NCBI RefSeq assembly: GCF_900199205.1
Contig: NZ_OBMJ01000001.1
Location: 2,166,001 to 2,230,000 of the forward strand
Direction: 5' to 3'
Source of the DNA: Streptomyces sp. 1331.2
GTDB taxonomy: Bacteria > Actinomycetota > Actinomycetes > Streptomycetales > Streptomycetaceae
DNA length: 64,000 nucleotides
In this document: in pieces, positions 41,544 through 50,487 of the stretch
How positions within the stretch are numbered: the stretch's first letter is position 1
How the letters are laid out: every line of letters starts with the position of its first letter
Position numbers and translations under genes: made by a program
Notes under the pieces: generated by a model
The model's database searches: none
The model's input: the letters and a program-made list of their open reading frames with translations, nothing else
Told to the model about the DNA's origin: nothing

Positions 41544-42182
41544 ATGACGACCGAGGCCACGCCCGAGGCCATGACCGAGGCCACGACCGAAGGCGGGGCC
41601 GCCCCCACCGCCCGAACGGTCTGGGCCCGCCGCATCACCGACGGCGTCGAGCCGAAGAACGTGATCATCGCCCTGCTCCCGCTGCTGGGCGGCCTGCGCT
41701 ACGGCCTGCCCGGCGTCGGCTGGGCACTGTTCGCGATCCTTTTCGCGGCCGTCATCCCGACCCTGTTCATCCGGCGCGGCATCCGCAGGGGCACCGTGGC
41801 GGACCGCCACGTCGGCCACCGGCAGCGCCGGCTGACCGTCCTGCCGTTCATCATGGGCTCGGTGCTGCTCAGCTTCGCGGTGATGATCCGGCTGGACGCC
41901 CCCGCCGACCTGACCGCCCTGGTCCTGGCGATGTTCGCCTCGCTGATCCCGATCCTGGTGATCACCGCCTGGTGGAAGGTCTCCGTGCACACCGCCGTGA
42001 CCGCCGGCGCGGTGGTCTGCCTGGCCATCGCGCTCGGCCCGCTCTGGCTGCTGCTCTCCCCGCTGGTCCCGGTGGTCGGCTGGTCCCGCGTGGTGCTGCG
42101 GGACCACACCGTCGCCCAGACGGTCGTCGGCACGGCGGTGGGCGCACTCACCGCCGGGCTCACCTTCTGGGGCGCCCGCTAG
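41544..42182 (+). CDS. PAP2-like integral membrane protein
   Basis: Encodes 212 residues with six hydrophobic segments. The second half carries a recognisable PAP2 pattern: WWKVSVHTAVTAGAV (C2-like, with His) and VGWSRVVLRDHTVAQTVVG (C3-like, with Arg and His). The usual C3 Asp is replaced by Gln (HTVAQ instead of HxxxD), and the C1 motif KxxxxxxRP is not obvious. It is therefore likely a PAP2-related membrane protein whose phosphatase activity is doubtful. Convergent with the acyl-CoA dehydrogenase gene. Confidence 0.7.
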   Translation: MTTEATPEAMTEATTEGGAAPTARTVWARRITDGVEPKNVIIALLPLLGGLRYGLPGVGWALFAILFAAVIPTLFIRRGIRRGTVADRHVGHRQRRLTVLPFIMGSVLLSFAVMIRLDAPADLTALVLAMFASLIPILVITAWWKVSVHTAVTAGAVVCLAIALGPLWLLLSPLVPVVGWSRVVLRDHTVAQTVVGTAVGALTAGLTFWGAR

Positions 42183-42198
42183 GGCGGGCCACCAGCGT

Positions 42199-43425
42199 CT
42201 AGCGGATCGGTATCCCCGAGATCGCCCGGGCGATCACCAGCCGCTGGATCTCGCTGGTCCCCTCGAAGATCGTGTAGATCGCACTGTCCCGGTGCATCCG
42301 CTCCACCGGGTACTCCCGGGTGAAGCCGTTGCCGCCGAGGATCTGCATCGCCTGCGCCGTCACGTACTTGGCCGTCTCGCCCGCGTACAGCTTGGACATC
42401 GAGCCCTCGGCGGCGGTGAACGGCTGGTTGTTGGCCGCCATCCAGGACGCCCGCCACACCAGCAGCCGGGCCGCGTCGATCCGGGTCTTCATGTCGGCGA
42501 GCTGGAAGGCCACGCCCTGGTTGTCGATGATCGGGCGGCCGAACTGCTCCCTGGTTCCGGCGTAATCCAGCGCCACCTCGTACGCGGCCCGGGCGATGCC
42601 GATGGCCTGCGCGCCGACGGCCGGGCGGGAGGCCTCGAAGGTGGCCATCGCCGCGTTGCCCTTGCCGCCCGGGCGCTTGACGCCCTCGCGGGCCCGGGCC
42701 AGCCGCTCGTCCAGCTTCTCCTTGCCGCCGAGCAGGCAGCTGCCGGGCACCCGGACGCCGTCCAGCACGACCTCGGCGGTGTGCGAGGCCCGGATGCCGT
42801 GCTTCTTGAACTTCTGGCCCTGGCTCAGCCCGGGCGTGCCCGGCGGGACGACGAAGGAGGCCTGCCCCTTCGCCCCGAGCGCCGGGTCGACGGTGGCGAC
42901 CACGACGTGGACGGCGGCGATCCCGCCGTTGGTGGCCCAGGTCTTGGTGCCGTTGAGCACCCACTCGTCCTTGGCCTCGTCGTACACGGCCCGGGTGCGC
43001 AGCGCGGAGACGTCGGAGCCGGCGTCCGGCTCGGAGGAGCAGAACGCGGCCACCTTGACGTCGTCCGGGGTGCCGAACATCTGCGGGGTCCAGGTGCCGA
43101 TCTGCTCGTCGGTGCCGTTGGCCAGCACCGCGACGGCGGCCAGCGTGGTGCCGACGATGGACAGCCCGATGCCGGCGTCGCCCCAGAACAGCTCCTCCAT
43201 GGCGATCGGGATGCCGACGCCGGAGGGGTCGAAGTACTGCTGGGCGTAGAAGTCCAGCGAGTAGATGCCCAGCTTGGCGGCCTCCTGGATGACCGGCCAG
43301 GGGGTCTCCTCGCGCTCGTCCCACTCGGCGGCGGCGGGGCGCATGACGTCGGCGGCGAAGCCGTGCAGCCAGTCGCGTACGGCGAGCTGGTCCGCGCCCG
43401 GGTCCAGCGAGAACGTGCTGCTCAT
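42199..43425 (-). CDS. Acyl-CoA dehydrogenase
   Basis: Encodes 408 residues, complete. FAD- and substrate-binding segments are clear: AAFCSSEPDAGSDVSALRTRA, WVLNGTKTWATNGG, and the C-terminal LGGNGFTREYPVERMHRD followed by IFEGTSEIQ, whose Glu is at the catalytic-base position of medium/short-chain dehydrogenases. Oxidises an acyl-CoA to enoyl-CoA with electron transfer to ETF. The divergent TetR gene and the perfect inverted repeat between them indicate local repression, probably relieved by an acyl-CoA. Confidence 0.94.
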   Translation of the reverse strand: MSSTFSLDPGADQLAVRDWLHGFAADVMRPAAAEWDEREETPWPVIQEAAKLGIYSLDFYAQQYFDPSGVGIPIAMEELFWGDAGIGLSIVGTTLAAVAVLANGTDEQIGTWTPQMFGTPDDVKVAAFCSSEPDAGSDVSALRTRAVYDEAKDEWVLNGTKTWATNGGIAAVHVVVATVDPALGAKGQASFVVPPGTPGLSQGQKFKKHGIRASHTAEVVLDGVRVPGSCLLGGKEKLDERLARAREGVKRPGGKGNAAMATFEASRPAVGAQAIGIARAAYEVALDYAGTREQFGRPIIDNQGVAFQLADMKTRIDAARLLVWRASWMAANNQPFTAAEGSMSKLYAGETAKYVTAQAMQILGGNGFTREYPVERMHRDSAIYTIFEGTSEIQRLVIARAISGIPIR

Positions 43426-43462
43426 GGTGCTTGCCTCCGAAGACGTGTGCGGCCGACCAGGG

Positions 43463-43479
43463 TGTTACCTCCGGTAACA
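43463..43479. promoter_or_regulatory. Perfect TetR-type operator TGTTACC-TCC-GGTAACA
   Basis: Seven-base arms with a three-base centre, midway between the divergent acyl-CoA dehydrogenase and TetR genes. A second GGTAACC lies at 43502-43508, 29 bases further on, about three helical turns. Confidence 0.65.
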
Positions 43480-43571
43480 TCGACGGAGTCTGCTACTGAT
43501 TGGTAACCGGTGTCAACGGCCCTGACCGGTGACGACCCCCCAGATCCACCCCCGAATCCGAGGAGCAGCGC

Positions 43572-44207
43572 ATGTCCCGAGAGCCCCGCCGCGAGCAGCT
43601 GCTCAACGCCGCCGACCGGGTCATCCAGCGCGAGGGGCCGAGTGCCAGCATGAACGCCATCGCCGCCGAGGCCGGCATCACCAAGCCGATCCTCTACCGG
43701 CACTTCGGCGACCGGAACGGCCTGATCAGAGCCCTGACCGAACGCCACACCAGCGGCCTGCTGACCGCTGTCCGGGCCGCCCTCGCCGAACCGCTGGAGC
43801 GCCGCGACCGGGTCGAGCACGTGCTGGACACCTACCTCGCCGGGATCGAGGCCCGCCCCCAGGTCTACCGACTGCTCACCCACCCCGAGCCGGGCGACCC
43901 GAGCGGCGCCGGCAACGCACTCGCCCCCGCCCTGCGGCAGATCGCCGAGGAGATCACCCGCGCCGTCCAGAGCCAGATCGACCTCGGCGCCGACCGCGAC
44001 CTGCTCGCCGAGGCCTGGGGCCGGGGCATCACCGGCATGGTGCTGGCCGCCGGGGACTGGTGGCTGGAGTCCAGGCCCTGCTCGCGCACCCGGATGGTGC
44101 AGGCCCTGGCCGACCTGCTCTGGGGCCGGCTGGCCGCCGCCGCCGACCTGCCGACCGCCGTCCTGCCGACCGCCCCCACCGAGCCCACGGCCCCGGCAGC
44201 GGACTGA
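43572..44207 (+). CDS. TetR-family regulator of acyl-CoA metabolism
   Basis: Encodes 211 residues starting MSREPRREQLLNAADRVIQR. The helix-turn-helix (about 25-60) shows ASMNAIAAEAGITKPILYRHFGDRNGLIRAL. The C-terminal domain is of the QacR/TetR_C type with EAWGRGITGMVLAAGDWWLE. Divergent from an acyl-CoA dehydrogenase with a clean operator between, so the two are likely controlled together. Confidence 0.93.
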   Translation: MSREPRREQLLNAADRVIQREGPSASMNAIAAEAGITKPILYRHFGDRNGLIRALTERHTSGLLTAVRAALAEPLERRDRVEHVLDTYLAGIEARPQVYRLLTHPEPGDPSGAGNALAPALRQIAEEITRAVQSQIDLGADRDLLAEAWGRGITGMVLAAGDWWLESRPCSRTRMVQALADLLWGRLAAAADLPTAVLPTAPTEPTAPAAD

Positions 44208-44228
44208 ACTCACCGGAACTCCCTTGCC

Positions 44229-44273
44229 GTGCACGACCTTTGTGCACACGACTCTGGTGCGCACGACCCTTGT
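44229..44273. repeat. Three tandem 15-bp repeats upstream of the GH5 gene
   Basis: Imperfect units GTGCACGACCTTTGT, GCACACGACTCTGGT and GCGCACGACCCTTGT, head to tail, ending 61 bases before the GH5 start. Non-coding by position; regular spacing of 15 bases. Confidence 0.7.
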
Positions 44274-44334
44274 GCCGCCGAGGGCGAGCCGGGCATCATC
44301 GGGCCCCCACCCACCCCGCCGTGCGAGGTCCCCG

Positions 44335-45867
44335 ATGCGCCTGCGCCGCACCGCCGTCGCCCTGCTGCTCGCCGCCACCGCCGCCCTGACCACCGGACCG
44401 GCCCACGGCGCCCCGACCCCGGCCCCGGCCCCGCAACCGGCCGCGGCCCAGCCCGCGAGCCCGACCGCGGCCCCGGCCCACGGCGGGTACCAGGACCGCT
44501 TCCCCACCGGAACGGCCACCGCCGCGGACGGCCGAACCTCACTCACCGACGCCCAGGGGCGGCAGCTCCGACTGCGCGGCTTCAACCTCGACAAGTACGC
44601 CGAGGCCACCGCGGCCGACCTCGACGCGATCGCCGAGCAGGGCTTCACCCTCGTCCGGCTGCCGGTCTCCTGGACCAGGCTGGAGCCCACCCGCGGCCGC
44701 CTCGACCGGACCGAACTGCGCCGCCTGCACCAACTCCTCGACCGGGCCGACCGCTTGGGCCTGCTCGTCCTGGTCGACTTCCACCAGGACGTCTACGGGC
44801 CGAAGTTCGGCGGCGGCACCAACGGCATCCCGGTCTGGGCCACCCGGGACGACGGCCTGCCCTTCACCCCGGACCCGGACGACTGGTTCGCCGGCTACTT
44901 CCAGCCCGCCGTCCAGGCCGCCTTCCGCCACCTCTACGACGACCCCGACCTGCGCGCCTGGCAGGCCGACTTCTACACCCGGCTCGCCCGCGAACTACGC
45001 GGCCACCGCTCGCTGTTGGGCTACGACCTGTTCAACGAGCCGTTCGGCCCGGTGGACGGCGACCCGAGCGACCCGGCCGTCCTGGCCGCCGCCTCCGCCG
45101 CCCTGGAACAGGGCCGGCTCGCCGACATGTACGGCCGGCTGATCACCGCGGTGCGCCGAGTCGACTCCCGTGCCTGGCTGTTCGTGGAGCCGACGGTCCT
45201 GGTCGGCCAGGGCGTGCCCACCCGGCTGCCCGGCTTCACCGACCCGCGCCCCGGCGCACCCCGGCTCGGCTACGCGCCGCACTTCTACGACACAGCGGTC
45301 GAGAACGGCGCCGACTGGGATCCGGCGGCAGGCTTCGTCGAGCAGTACACCGCCGCGATCACCGGCTACCCGGCCGCCCACCGCCTGCCGGTCCTGGTCG
45401 GTGAGTGGGGCCCGCCGAACTCCCGTACGCCGGGCAACCGTCAACTGGTCTCCCGGCAGGTCGCCGCGATGGACGGCTTCGCCGAGGGCTGGACGATGTG
45501 GTACTGGTGCCGGGGCACCGGCGGCTACTGCGCGCTCGACCCGGCCGGGCGGCCCGCCCCCGGCGACGAGCCCGCCTTCGGCCCGTACCCGGCCGCCGTC
45601 GCCGGCACCGACGTCCGTACCGAGACCGGCACCGAAGGCGGCACCGCGGGCGGCACCGTCCGCTGGAGCGCCGACGGCACCGGGCACAGCAGCGAACTCC
45701 TCCTGCCGCCGTCCGCGTTTCCGCGCGGCGCCCGGGTCACCGTCTCGCCCGCCGACGCCCGCGTCGAGGTCGAGCAGCCCGCGGACGGACGCGCGGGAAC
45801 CGTACGGATCCGGCTCCCGCACGCCCGTCCGGGCACCCCGGTGACGATCACGCTCCGACCGGAATGA
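44335..45867 (+). CDS. Secreted GH5 glycoside hydrolase (endoglycoceramidase-like)
   Basis: Encodes 510 residues. Signal peptide (RRTAVALLLAATAALTTGPAHG) is followed by a Pro/Ala linker. The GH5 barrel (about 70-395) has LRGFNLDKY, VRLPVSWTRLEP, VLVDFHQDVYGPKFGGGTNG, the acid/base Glu in LFNEPFG near residue 238 and the nucleophile Glu in VLVGEWGPP near 356. FHQDVYG followed by FGGG is characteristic of endoglycoceramidase-type GH5 enzymes that cut glycolipids. A C-terminal beta domain (about 425-510) also fits. The actual substrate may be a glucoside or steryl glucoside. The start has GAGG eight bases upstream. Confidence 0.88.
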   Translation: MRLRRTAVALLLAATAALTTGPAHGAPTPAPAPQPAAAQPASPTAAPAHGGYQDRFPTGTATAADGRTSLTDAQGRQLRLRGFNLDKYAEATAADLDAIAEQGFTLVRLPVSWTRLEPTRGRLDRTELRRLHQLLDRADRLGLLVLVDFHQDVYGPKFGGGTNGIPVWATRDDGLPFTPDPDDWFAGYFQPAVQAAFRHLYDDPDLRAWQADFYTRLARELRGHRSLLGYDLFNEPFGPVDGDPSDPAVLAAASAALEQGRLADMYGRLITAVRRVDSRAWLFVEPTVLVGQGVPTRLPGFTDPRPGAPRLGYAPHFYDTAVENGADWDPAAGFVEQYTAAITGYPAAHRLPVLVGEWGPPNSRTPGNRQLVSRQVAAMDGFAEGWTMWYWCRGTGGYCALDPAGRPAPGDEPAFGPYPAAVAGTDVRTETGTEGGTAGGTVRWSADGTGHSSELLLPPSAFPRGARVTVSPADARVEVEQPADGRAGTVRIRLPHARPGTPVTITLRPE

Positions 45868-45898
45868 CCCGGAACCGGAACGACTCGAACCGAACTGA

Positions 45899-47923
45899 TC
45901 AGACGAGCCCCCGGCGGGCCAGCAGCGGCCCGGTCTCCGGCGCCCGGCCGACCACCGCGCGGAAGGACTCCAGCGGGTCCCGGCTGAACCCGCGCGCCAG
46001 CAGCTCGCGCCGGAACGTCTCGCCGCTCTCCCGCACCGTGCGCCCGTTGCCCTCGAACCACTGCACGGTGTCGGCGTCCAGCACCTCCGACCAGATGTAG
46101 GCGTAGTACGCCGCGCTGTAGCCGCTGGCGAAGATGTGCTGGAAGTACGCCGTCCGGTAGCGCGGCGGCACCGCGTCCACCGCGATCCCCGCCGCGGCGA
46201 GCGCCCGCGCCTCGAACTCCTCGGCGTCCGCGACCTCCTCGCCCTGCGGCACGGTGTGCCAGGCCCAGTCCAGTAGCGTGGCCGCCAGGTACTCCACCGT
46301 CCGGAAGCCCTGCCCGAAGCCCTCGGCCGCCGTCATCCGCTCGACCAGCTCGGCCGGCAGCGGCTCCCCGGTCTCGTGGTGGCGGGCGTAGTTGGCCAGC
46401 ACCTCCGGGCGGACCATCCACATCTCGTTGACCTGCGAGGGGAACTCGACGAAGTCCCGCGGCACCGAGGTGCCCGAGAACCGCGGGTAGCGCACGTCCG
46501 AGAACAGCCCGTGCAGCGCGTGCCCGAACTCGTGGAAGAGCGTGCGCACCTCGTCCCAGGACATCAGTGCCGGCTCGCCGGACGCCGGCAGCGGGATGTT
46601 GAGGGTGTTCAGCACCACGGGCCGCTGCCCGGTCAGCCCGGACTGCGCGACCAGCGAGTCCATCCAGGCGCCGCCGCGCTTGGACGCCCGGGCGTGGAAG
46701 TCGCCGATGAACAGGCCCAGCGGGGTGCCGTCCGCCTCGAACACCTCGAAGACCCGCGCGTCCGGGTGGTGGGCCGTCAGGTCCGGCCGCTCGGTGAAGC
46801 GCAGCCCGTACGCCAGCTCCGCCGCGAAGAACACACCGTCGCGCAGCACGCGCTCCAGCTCGAAGTACGGGCGCAGCGCCGCCGCGTCGACCTGGAACGA
46901 GCTCTGCCGGACCTTCTCCGAGTAGTACGCCCAGTCGTGCGCGGCGATCTCCTCGATGCCGTCCTCGGCCGCCGCCTTGGCCAGTTCGGCGGCCTCCCGG
47001 CGGGCGTTGGCCACGGCCGGCCCGACCAGCCGGGACAGCAGGCCGGAGACGGCCTCGACGGTGCCGGCCGTCTCGTCCGCCACCACGTACGCGGCGTGGC
47101 TCGGGTGCCCCAGCAGCCCGGCCCGCTCGGCGCGCAGCGCGGCCATCCGGATCGCCAGCGGGCCGTTCGTCTCGACGCCCCGGCCGAGCGAGGCCGCCAG
47201 CAGCCGCTCACGCACCGACCGGTCGGCGAGCTGGGCCAGTTCGGGCTGGCCGGAGGTGTTCTTCAGGCTCAGCACGTACTTGCCCTCGTGGCCGAGCACC
47301 CGCGCGTTCTCCGCGGCGCCGGCGATCGCACCCTCGTCCAGCCCGGCCAGCTCGGCCGCGGAGTCCAGGACCAGCGCGGCGGCCCGGGTGGCGGCGTTGA
47401 CGTTCTGCTGGAAGGTCGTGCCGAGCGCGGCGAGTTCGGCGTTCAGCTCGCGCAGCCGGGCCTGCTCGGCCTCGCCCAGCCGGGCTCCGGAACGCTCGAA
47501 GCCGGTGTACCAGCGCTCCAGCAGCCGCAGCGACTCCGGGTCCAGGCCCAGCTCGTCGCGACGCCCGTACAGCTCCTCGATCCGGGCGAACAGCGCGCGG
47601 TCCAGGTGGATCGCGTCGTGGTGGGCGGCGAGCAGCGGGCTCACCTCGGCGTCCACGGCGTCCAGCGCGTCGGTGGTGTCGGAGGAGACCTGGTTGCGGA
47701 ACACCACGTCCACCCGGCGCAGCAGCTCCCCGGAACGCTCCAGCGCCACCAGGGTGTTCTCGAAGGTCGGCGCGGACCCGGTGGCCGTGATCGCCGCGAT
47801 CTCGGCCAACTGCTCGGCCATCCCGCGCCGGTACGCGGGCAGGTAGTGCTCCTCACGGATCTCGGCGAAGGGCGGCAGTTCGTATTCCAGCGTGCTGGGC
47901 CGGAAGAACGGGTTCTCGGTCAT
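45899..47923 (-). CDS. M3-family metallopeptidase (Dcp-like)
   Basis: Encodes 674 residues from the ATG at 47923 (MTENPFFRPSTLEYELPPF). The zinc motif HEFGHALHG is near residue 465 and the third ligand Glu follows in EFPSQVNEMW about 28 residues later, as in peptidyl-dipeptidase Dcp and oligopeptidase A. No signal peptide; cytoplasmic turnover of short peptides is the family role. Convergent with the GH5 gene with only 31 bases between stops. Confidence 0.94.
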   Translation of the reverse strand: MTENPFFRPSTLEYELPPFAEIREEHYLPAYRRGMAEQLAEIAAITATGSAPTFENTLVALERSGELLRRVDVVFRNQVSSDTTDALDAVDAEVSPLLAAHHDAIHLDRALFARIEELYGRRDELGLDPESLRLLERWYTGFERSGARLGEAEQARLRELNAELAALGTTFQQNVNAATRAAALVLDSAAELAGLDEGAIAGAAENARVLGHEGKYVLSLKNTSGQPELAQLADRSVRERLLAASLGRGVETNGPLAIRMAALRAERAGLLGHPSHAAYVVADETAGTVEAVSGLLSRLVGPAVANARREAAELAKAAAEDGIEEIAAHDWAYYSEKVRQSSFQVDAAALRPYFELERVLRDGVFFAAELAYGLRFTERPDLTAHHPDARVFEVFEADGTPLGLFIGDFHARASKRGGAWMDSLVAQSGLTGQRPVVLNTLNIPLPASGEPALMSWDEVRTLFHEFGHALHGLFSDVRYPRFSGTSVPRDFVEFPSQVNEMWMVRPEVLANYARHHETGEPLPAELVERMTAAEGFGQGFRTVEYLAATLLDWAWHTVPQGEEVADAEEFEARALAAAGIAVDAVPPRYRTAYFQHIFASGYSAAYYAYIWSEVLDADTVQWFEGNGRTVRESGETFRRELLARGFSRDPLESFRAVVGRAPETGPLLARRGLV

Positions 47924-48019
47924 TCCGCCGACCCTACGCGGTGTCACCCGCCCTGCCCATGTGCCCCTCCTCCCGTTGTCGTACCCACCCGTTAACGTCG
48001 ACCCGGACGAATGTCGCCC

Positions 48020-48113
48020 CGCACGCCCGCACCCGCAGACCGAACACCCGCACCCGTACCCCTAGACCCGCACACCCGTGTCCACACGCCCGCGCCCGTA
48101 GCCGCACGCCCGA
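48020..48113 (+). repeat. CGCACCCG-type low-complexity repeat
   Basis: Irregular repetition of CGCACCCG / CGCACGCCCG units in the divergent region between the M3 peptidase and polA-like genes, just upstream of the latter's ribosome site. Confidence 0.6.
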
Positions 48114-48139
48114 CCGCGCGCCGGAGAGGAGCAGCCCCC

Positions 48140-49852
48140 GTGGCCCCCAGAACGGCCCTCGTGCCCGACCCGCACGGCCCCGGCGGCCGGCTCCAGGCGC
48201 TGGACGACGCGGGCGTGCCCCTCGGCCCGCCCGAGGCCGTCCGCGACCTCGCCGCCGCCGTCGCCGCCCGGGAGGCCGCCGAGCAGACCCGCTGGGTCTG
48301 GGCCGCCGCCGACTCCGGCTACGCCCCGCTGCTGCCGCGGCTCCCCGACCGGCTCGCCCGCTGCCACGACCTGCGGCTGGTCGAGGCCCTGCTGCTGGCG
48401 CACGAGGGCCGGTTCGGCGCGCCCCGCTCGCTCGGCGCCGCCTGGTCCCGGCTGCGCGGCCTGCCCGTCCCCGAGGACCTGCCCGAGCCCGGCCTCGCCG
48501 ACGCCGACGACGGCCAGGACACCCTCTTCGCCCCCGACCGGATGCAACTTCCGCCCGGCGCCGACCCGTTGGCCGCCGTGGTCGCCGTCCACGCCGAGCA
48601 GCAGCGCCGGATCGCGGCCATCGCCGACCCGGCCGCCCGGCAGCGGTTCCGGTTGCTGGTCGCCGCCGAGTCGGCCGGCGCCCTGGTGGCCGCCGAGATC
48701 GCGCACGACGGCCTGCCCTGGCGCTCCGACGTCCACGACCGGCTGCTGACGGATCTGCTCGGCCCCCGCCCGACCGTCCCCGGCACCCAGCCCAGGCTGC
48801 TCGCCGACCTCGCCCACGAACTCCAACAGGCCCTCGGCGGCAAGCCGTTCAACCCCGACTCGCACACCCAGGTGCTGCGCGCCTTCGCCGAGGCGGGCAT
48901 CCAGCTCGGCTCCACCCGCTCCTGGGAGCTCAAGGGCATCGACCACCCGGCCGCCCGGCTGCTGGTCCGCTACAAGGAGCTCTCCCGGATCCACGTCGCG
49001 CACGGCTGGGCCTGGCAGGACGCCTGGGCCCGCGGCGGCCGCTTCCGGCCCGAGTACGTGGTCGGCGGCGTGGTCTCCGGCCGCTGGGCCAGCCGCGGCG
49101 GCGGCGCCCTGCAGATCCCGCGCATCCTGCGCCGGGCCGTGGTCGCCGACCCGGGCTGGCTGCTGGTGGTCGCCGACGCCGCCCAACTGGAGCCCCGGGT
49201 GCTCGCCGCACTCTCCGGGGACGCCGGGCTGGCCCGCAGCGCAGCCGGCGGCGACCTGTACGAGGCGCTGGCCGCCACCGCCTTCCAGGGCGACCGGGAC
49301 AAGGCCAAGCTCGGCCTGCTCGGCGCCATGTACGGGCAGACCGGCGGCGACATCGGCCCGCTGCTGAACACCCTGCGCCGCCGCTACCCGGCCGCGATGG
49401 GCTACGTCGAGGCCGCCGCCCGCACCGGCGAGGACGGCGGCGTGGTCGCCTCCCGGCTCGGCCGGGTCTGCCCGCCCGCCTCCGCCGACTTCCTCGACCT
49501 CACCGAGGCCGACACGGCGGGCGAGTCCGGCGGGCGCACGGCCCGCGCCCGCGGCCGCTTCACCCGCAACTTCGTCATCCAGGCCAGCGCCGCCGACTGG
49601 GCCCTCGCCCTGCTCGCGGCGCTGCGCCGACGGCTGAACGAGCTGCCCGCAACCGGCCCGGCGGACCGCCCCCACCTGGTGTTCTTCCAGCACGACGAGG
49701 TGATCGTGCACACCCCGGCCAACCTCGCCGACGAGGTCGCCGCCGCCGCCGACGCGGCCGCCGACGAGGCCCGCCGGCTGGTGTTCGGCGACACCCCGGT
49801 GCGCTTCCCGCTCAGCACGGCGGTGGTGGACTGCTACGCGGACGCCAAGTGA
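48140..49852 (+). CDS. PolA-like DNA polymerase (actinobacterial 3'-5' exo/pol family)
   Basis: Encodes 570 residues from GTG 48140, with GGAGAGGAG upstream. Family-A polymerase motifs are intact: motif A VVADAAQLEPRVLAALSGD, motif B RDKAKLGLLGAMYGQTGG and motif C FFQHDEVIVH. The N-terminal 200 residues occupy the place of the proofreading exonuclease, but no DxE or DEDD carboxylates are visible, and no 5'-3' nuclease domain exists. So it is a polymerase-only protein, about 60 percent of PolA length. Likely a repair polymerase; the replicative PolA must lie elsewhere. Confidence 0.9.
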   Translation: MAPRTALVPDPHGPGGRLQALDDAGVPLGPPEAVRDLAAAVAAREAAEQTRWVWAAADSGYAPLLPRLPDRLARCHDLRLVEALLLAHEGRFGAPRSLGAAWSRLRGLPVPEDLPEPGLADADDGQDTLFAPDRMQLPPGADPLAAVVAVHAEQQRRIAAIADPAARQRFRLLVAAESAGALVAAEIAHDGLPWRSDVHDRLLTDLLGPRPTVPGTQPRLLADLAHELQQALGGKPFNPDSHTQVLRAFAEAGIQLGSTRSWELKGIDHPAARLLVRYKELSRIHVAHGWAWQDAWARGGRFRPEYVVGGVVSGRWASRGGGALQIPRILRRAVVADPGWLLVVADAAQLEPRVLAALSGDAGLARSAAGGDLYEALAATAFQGDRDKAKLGLLGAMYGQTGGDIGPLLNTLRRRYPAAMGYVEAAARTGEDGGVVASRLGRVCPPASADFLDLTEADTAGESGGRTARARGRFTRNFVIQASAADWALALLAALRRRLNELPATGPADRPHLVFFQHDEVIVHTPANLADEVAAAADAAADEARRLVFGDTPVRFPLSTAVVDCYADAK

Positions 49853-49899
49853 GCCCTTCCGAGGCGGGCCCTTCCGAAGCGGGGCCCTTCCGAGGCGGG
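49853..49899. repeat. Three tandem 15-16-bp repeats between convergent genes
   Basis: Copies of GCCCTTCCGAGGCGG (second copy with AAG for AGG) begin right after the polA-like stop and end just before the dhaM stop. Confidence 0.75.
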
Positions 49900-49901
49900 C
49901 C

Positions 49902-50294
49902 CTACAGCTTCCGGAAGCCCCGCGCCTCCTCGGCCGCCGCGACCACCTCGGCCAGCCCCGCCCCGGTCGAGGCGGTGACGGCCGCGGCCACCGCGCCCTC
50001 CACGAACGGCGCGTCCACCAGCCGCACGCCCGGCCGCGGCTCGTCCTCCAGCACCGTGACGGCGGTGAGCACCGAGCTGCCGAGGTCCGGCAGCACGACC
50101 ACGCCCGCCCCGCCCTCCGCCTGCGCGATCGCCCCCGCGATCAGCTCGTAGCTGGTGCCGAGCCCGCCGTCCTCCGTACCGCCCGCGACCACCACCCGCA
50201 CACCGTCCGAGGCGAGTTCGCCCAGCAGCTCGCGCAGCCCCTCCGCGAGCCGGGCGCTGTGCGAGACCAGAACAATGCCCACGTTTCCGCTCAT
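49902..50294 (-). CDS. dhaM: DhaM phosphotransferase subunit of dihydroxyacetone kinase
   Basis: Encodes 130 residues, the length of an EIIA-Man-like domain alone. The start is MSGNVGIVLVSHSARLAEGLREL, where the His of VSHS is the PTS phosphorylation site. GGTEDGGLGTSYELI and VVLPDLGSS follow the DhaM pattern. It receives phosphate from HPr and hands it to ADP bound on DhaL. Unlike common operons, it lies on the opposite strand from dhaKL, divergently, with 193 bases between starts. No HPr or EI fusion is present. Confidence 0.92.
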   Translation of the reverse strand: MSGNVGIVLVSHSARLAEGLRELLGELASDGVRVVVAGGTEDGGLGTSYELIAGAIAQAEGGAGVVVLPDLGSSVLTAVTVLEDEPRPGVRLVDAPFVEGAVAAAVTASTGAGLAEVVAAAEEARGFRKL

Positions 50295-50487
50295 GCCCGC
50301 GACCCTACGGCCCGCTCCCACTACTCCGGGCGAGTGACCGGGATCCCGCGTGTCGTACCCCGTGCCCGGCCCCCCCGTCTGGCGTAGCGTCGGGTCCGGA
50401 GCCCGTCCCGCGCGACAGTCCCCGCCGGCGTCCGCCGCCGTAGCGTCCTCAGCAAGCCCACCAAGGCCACCAAGGGAGCGAAGAGCG

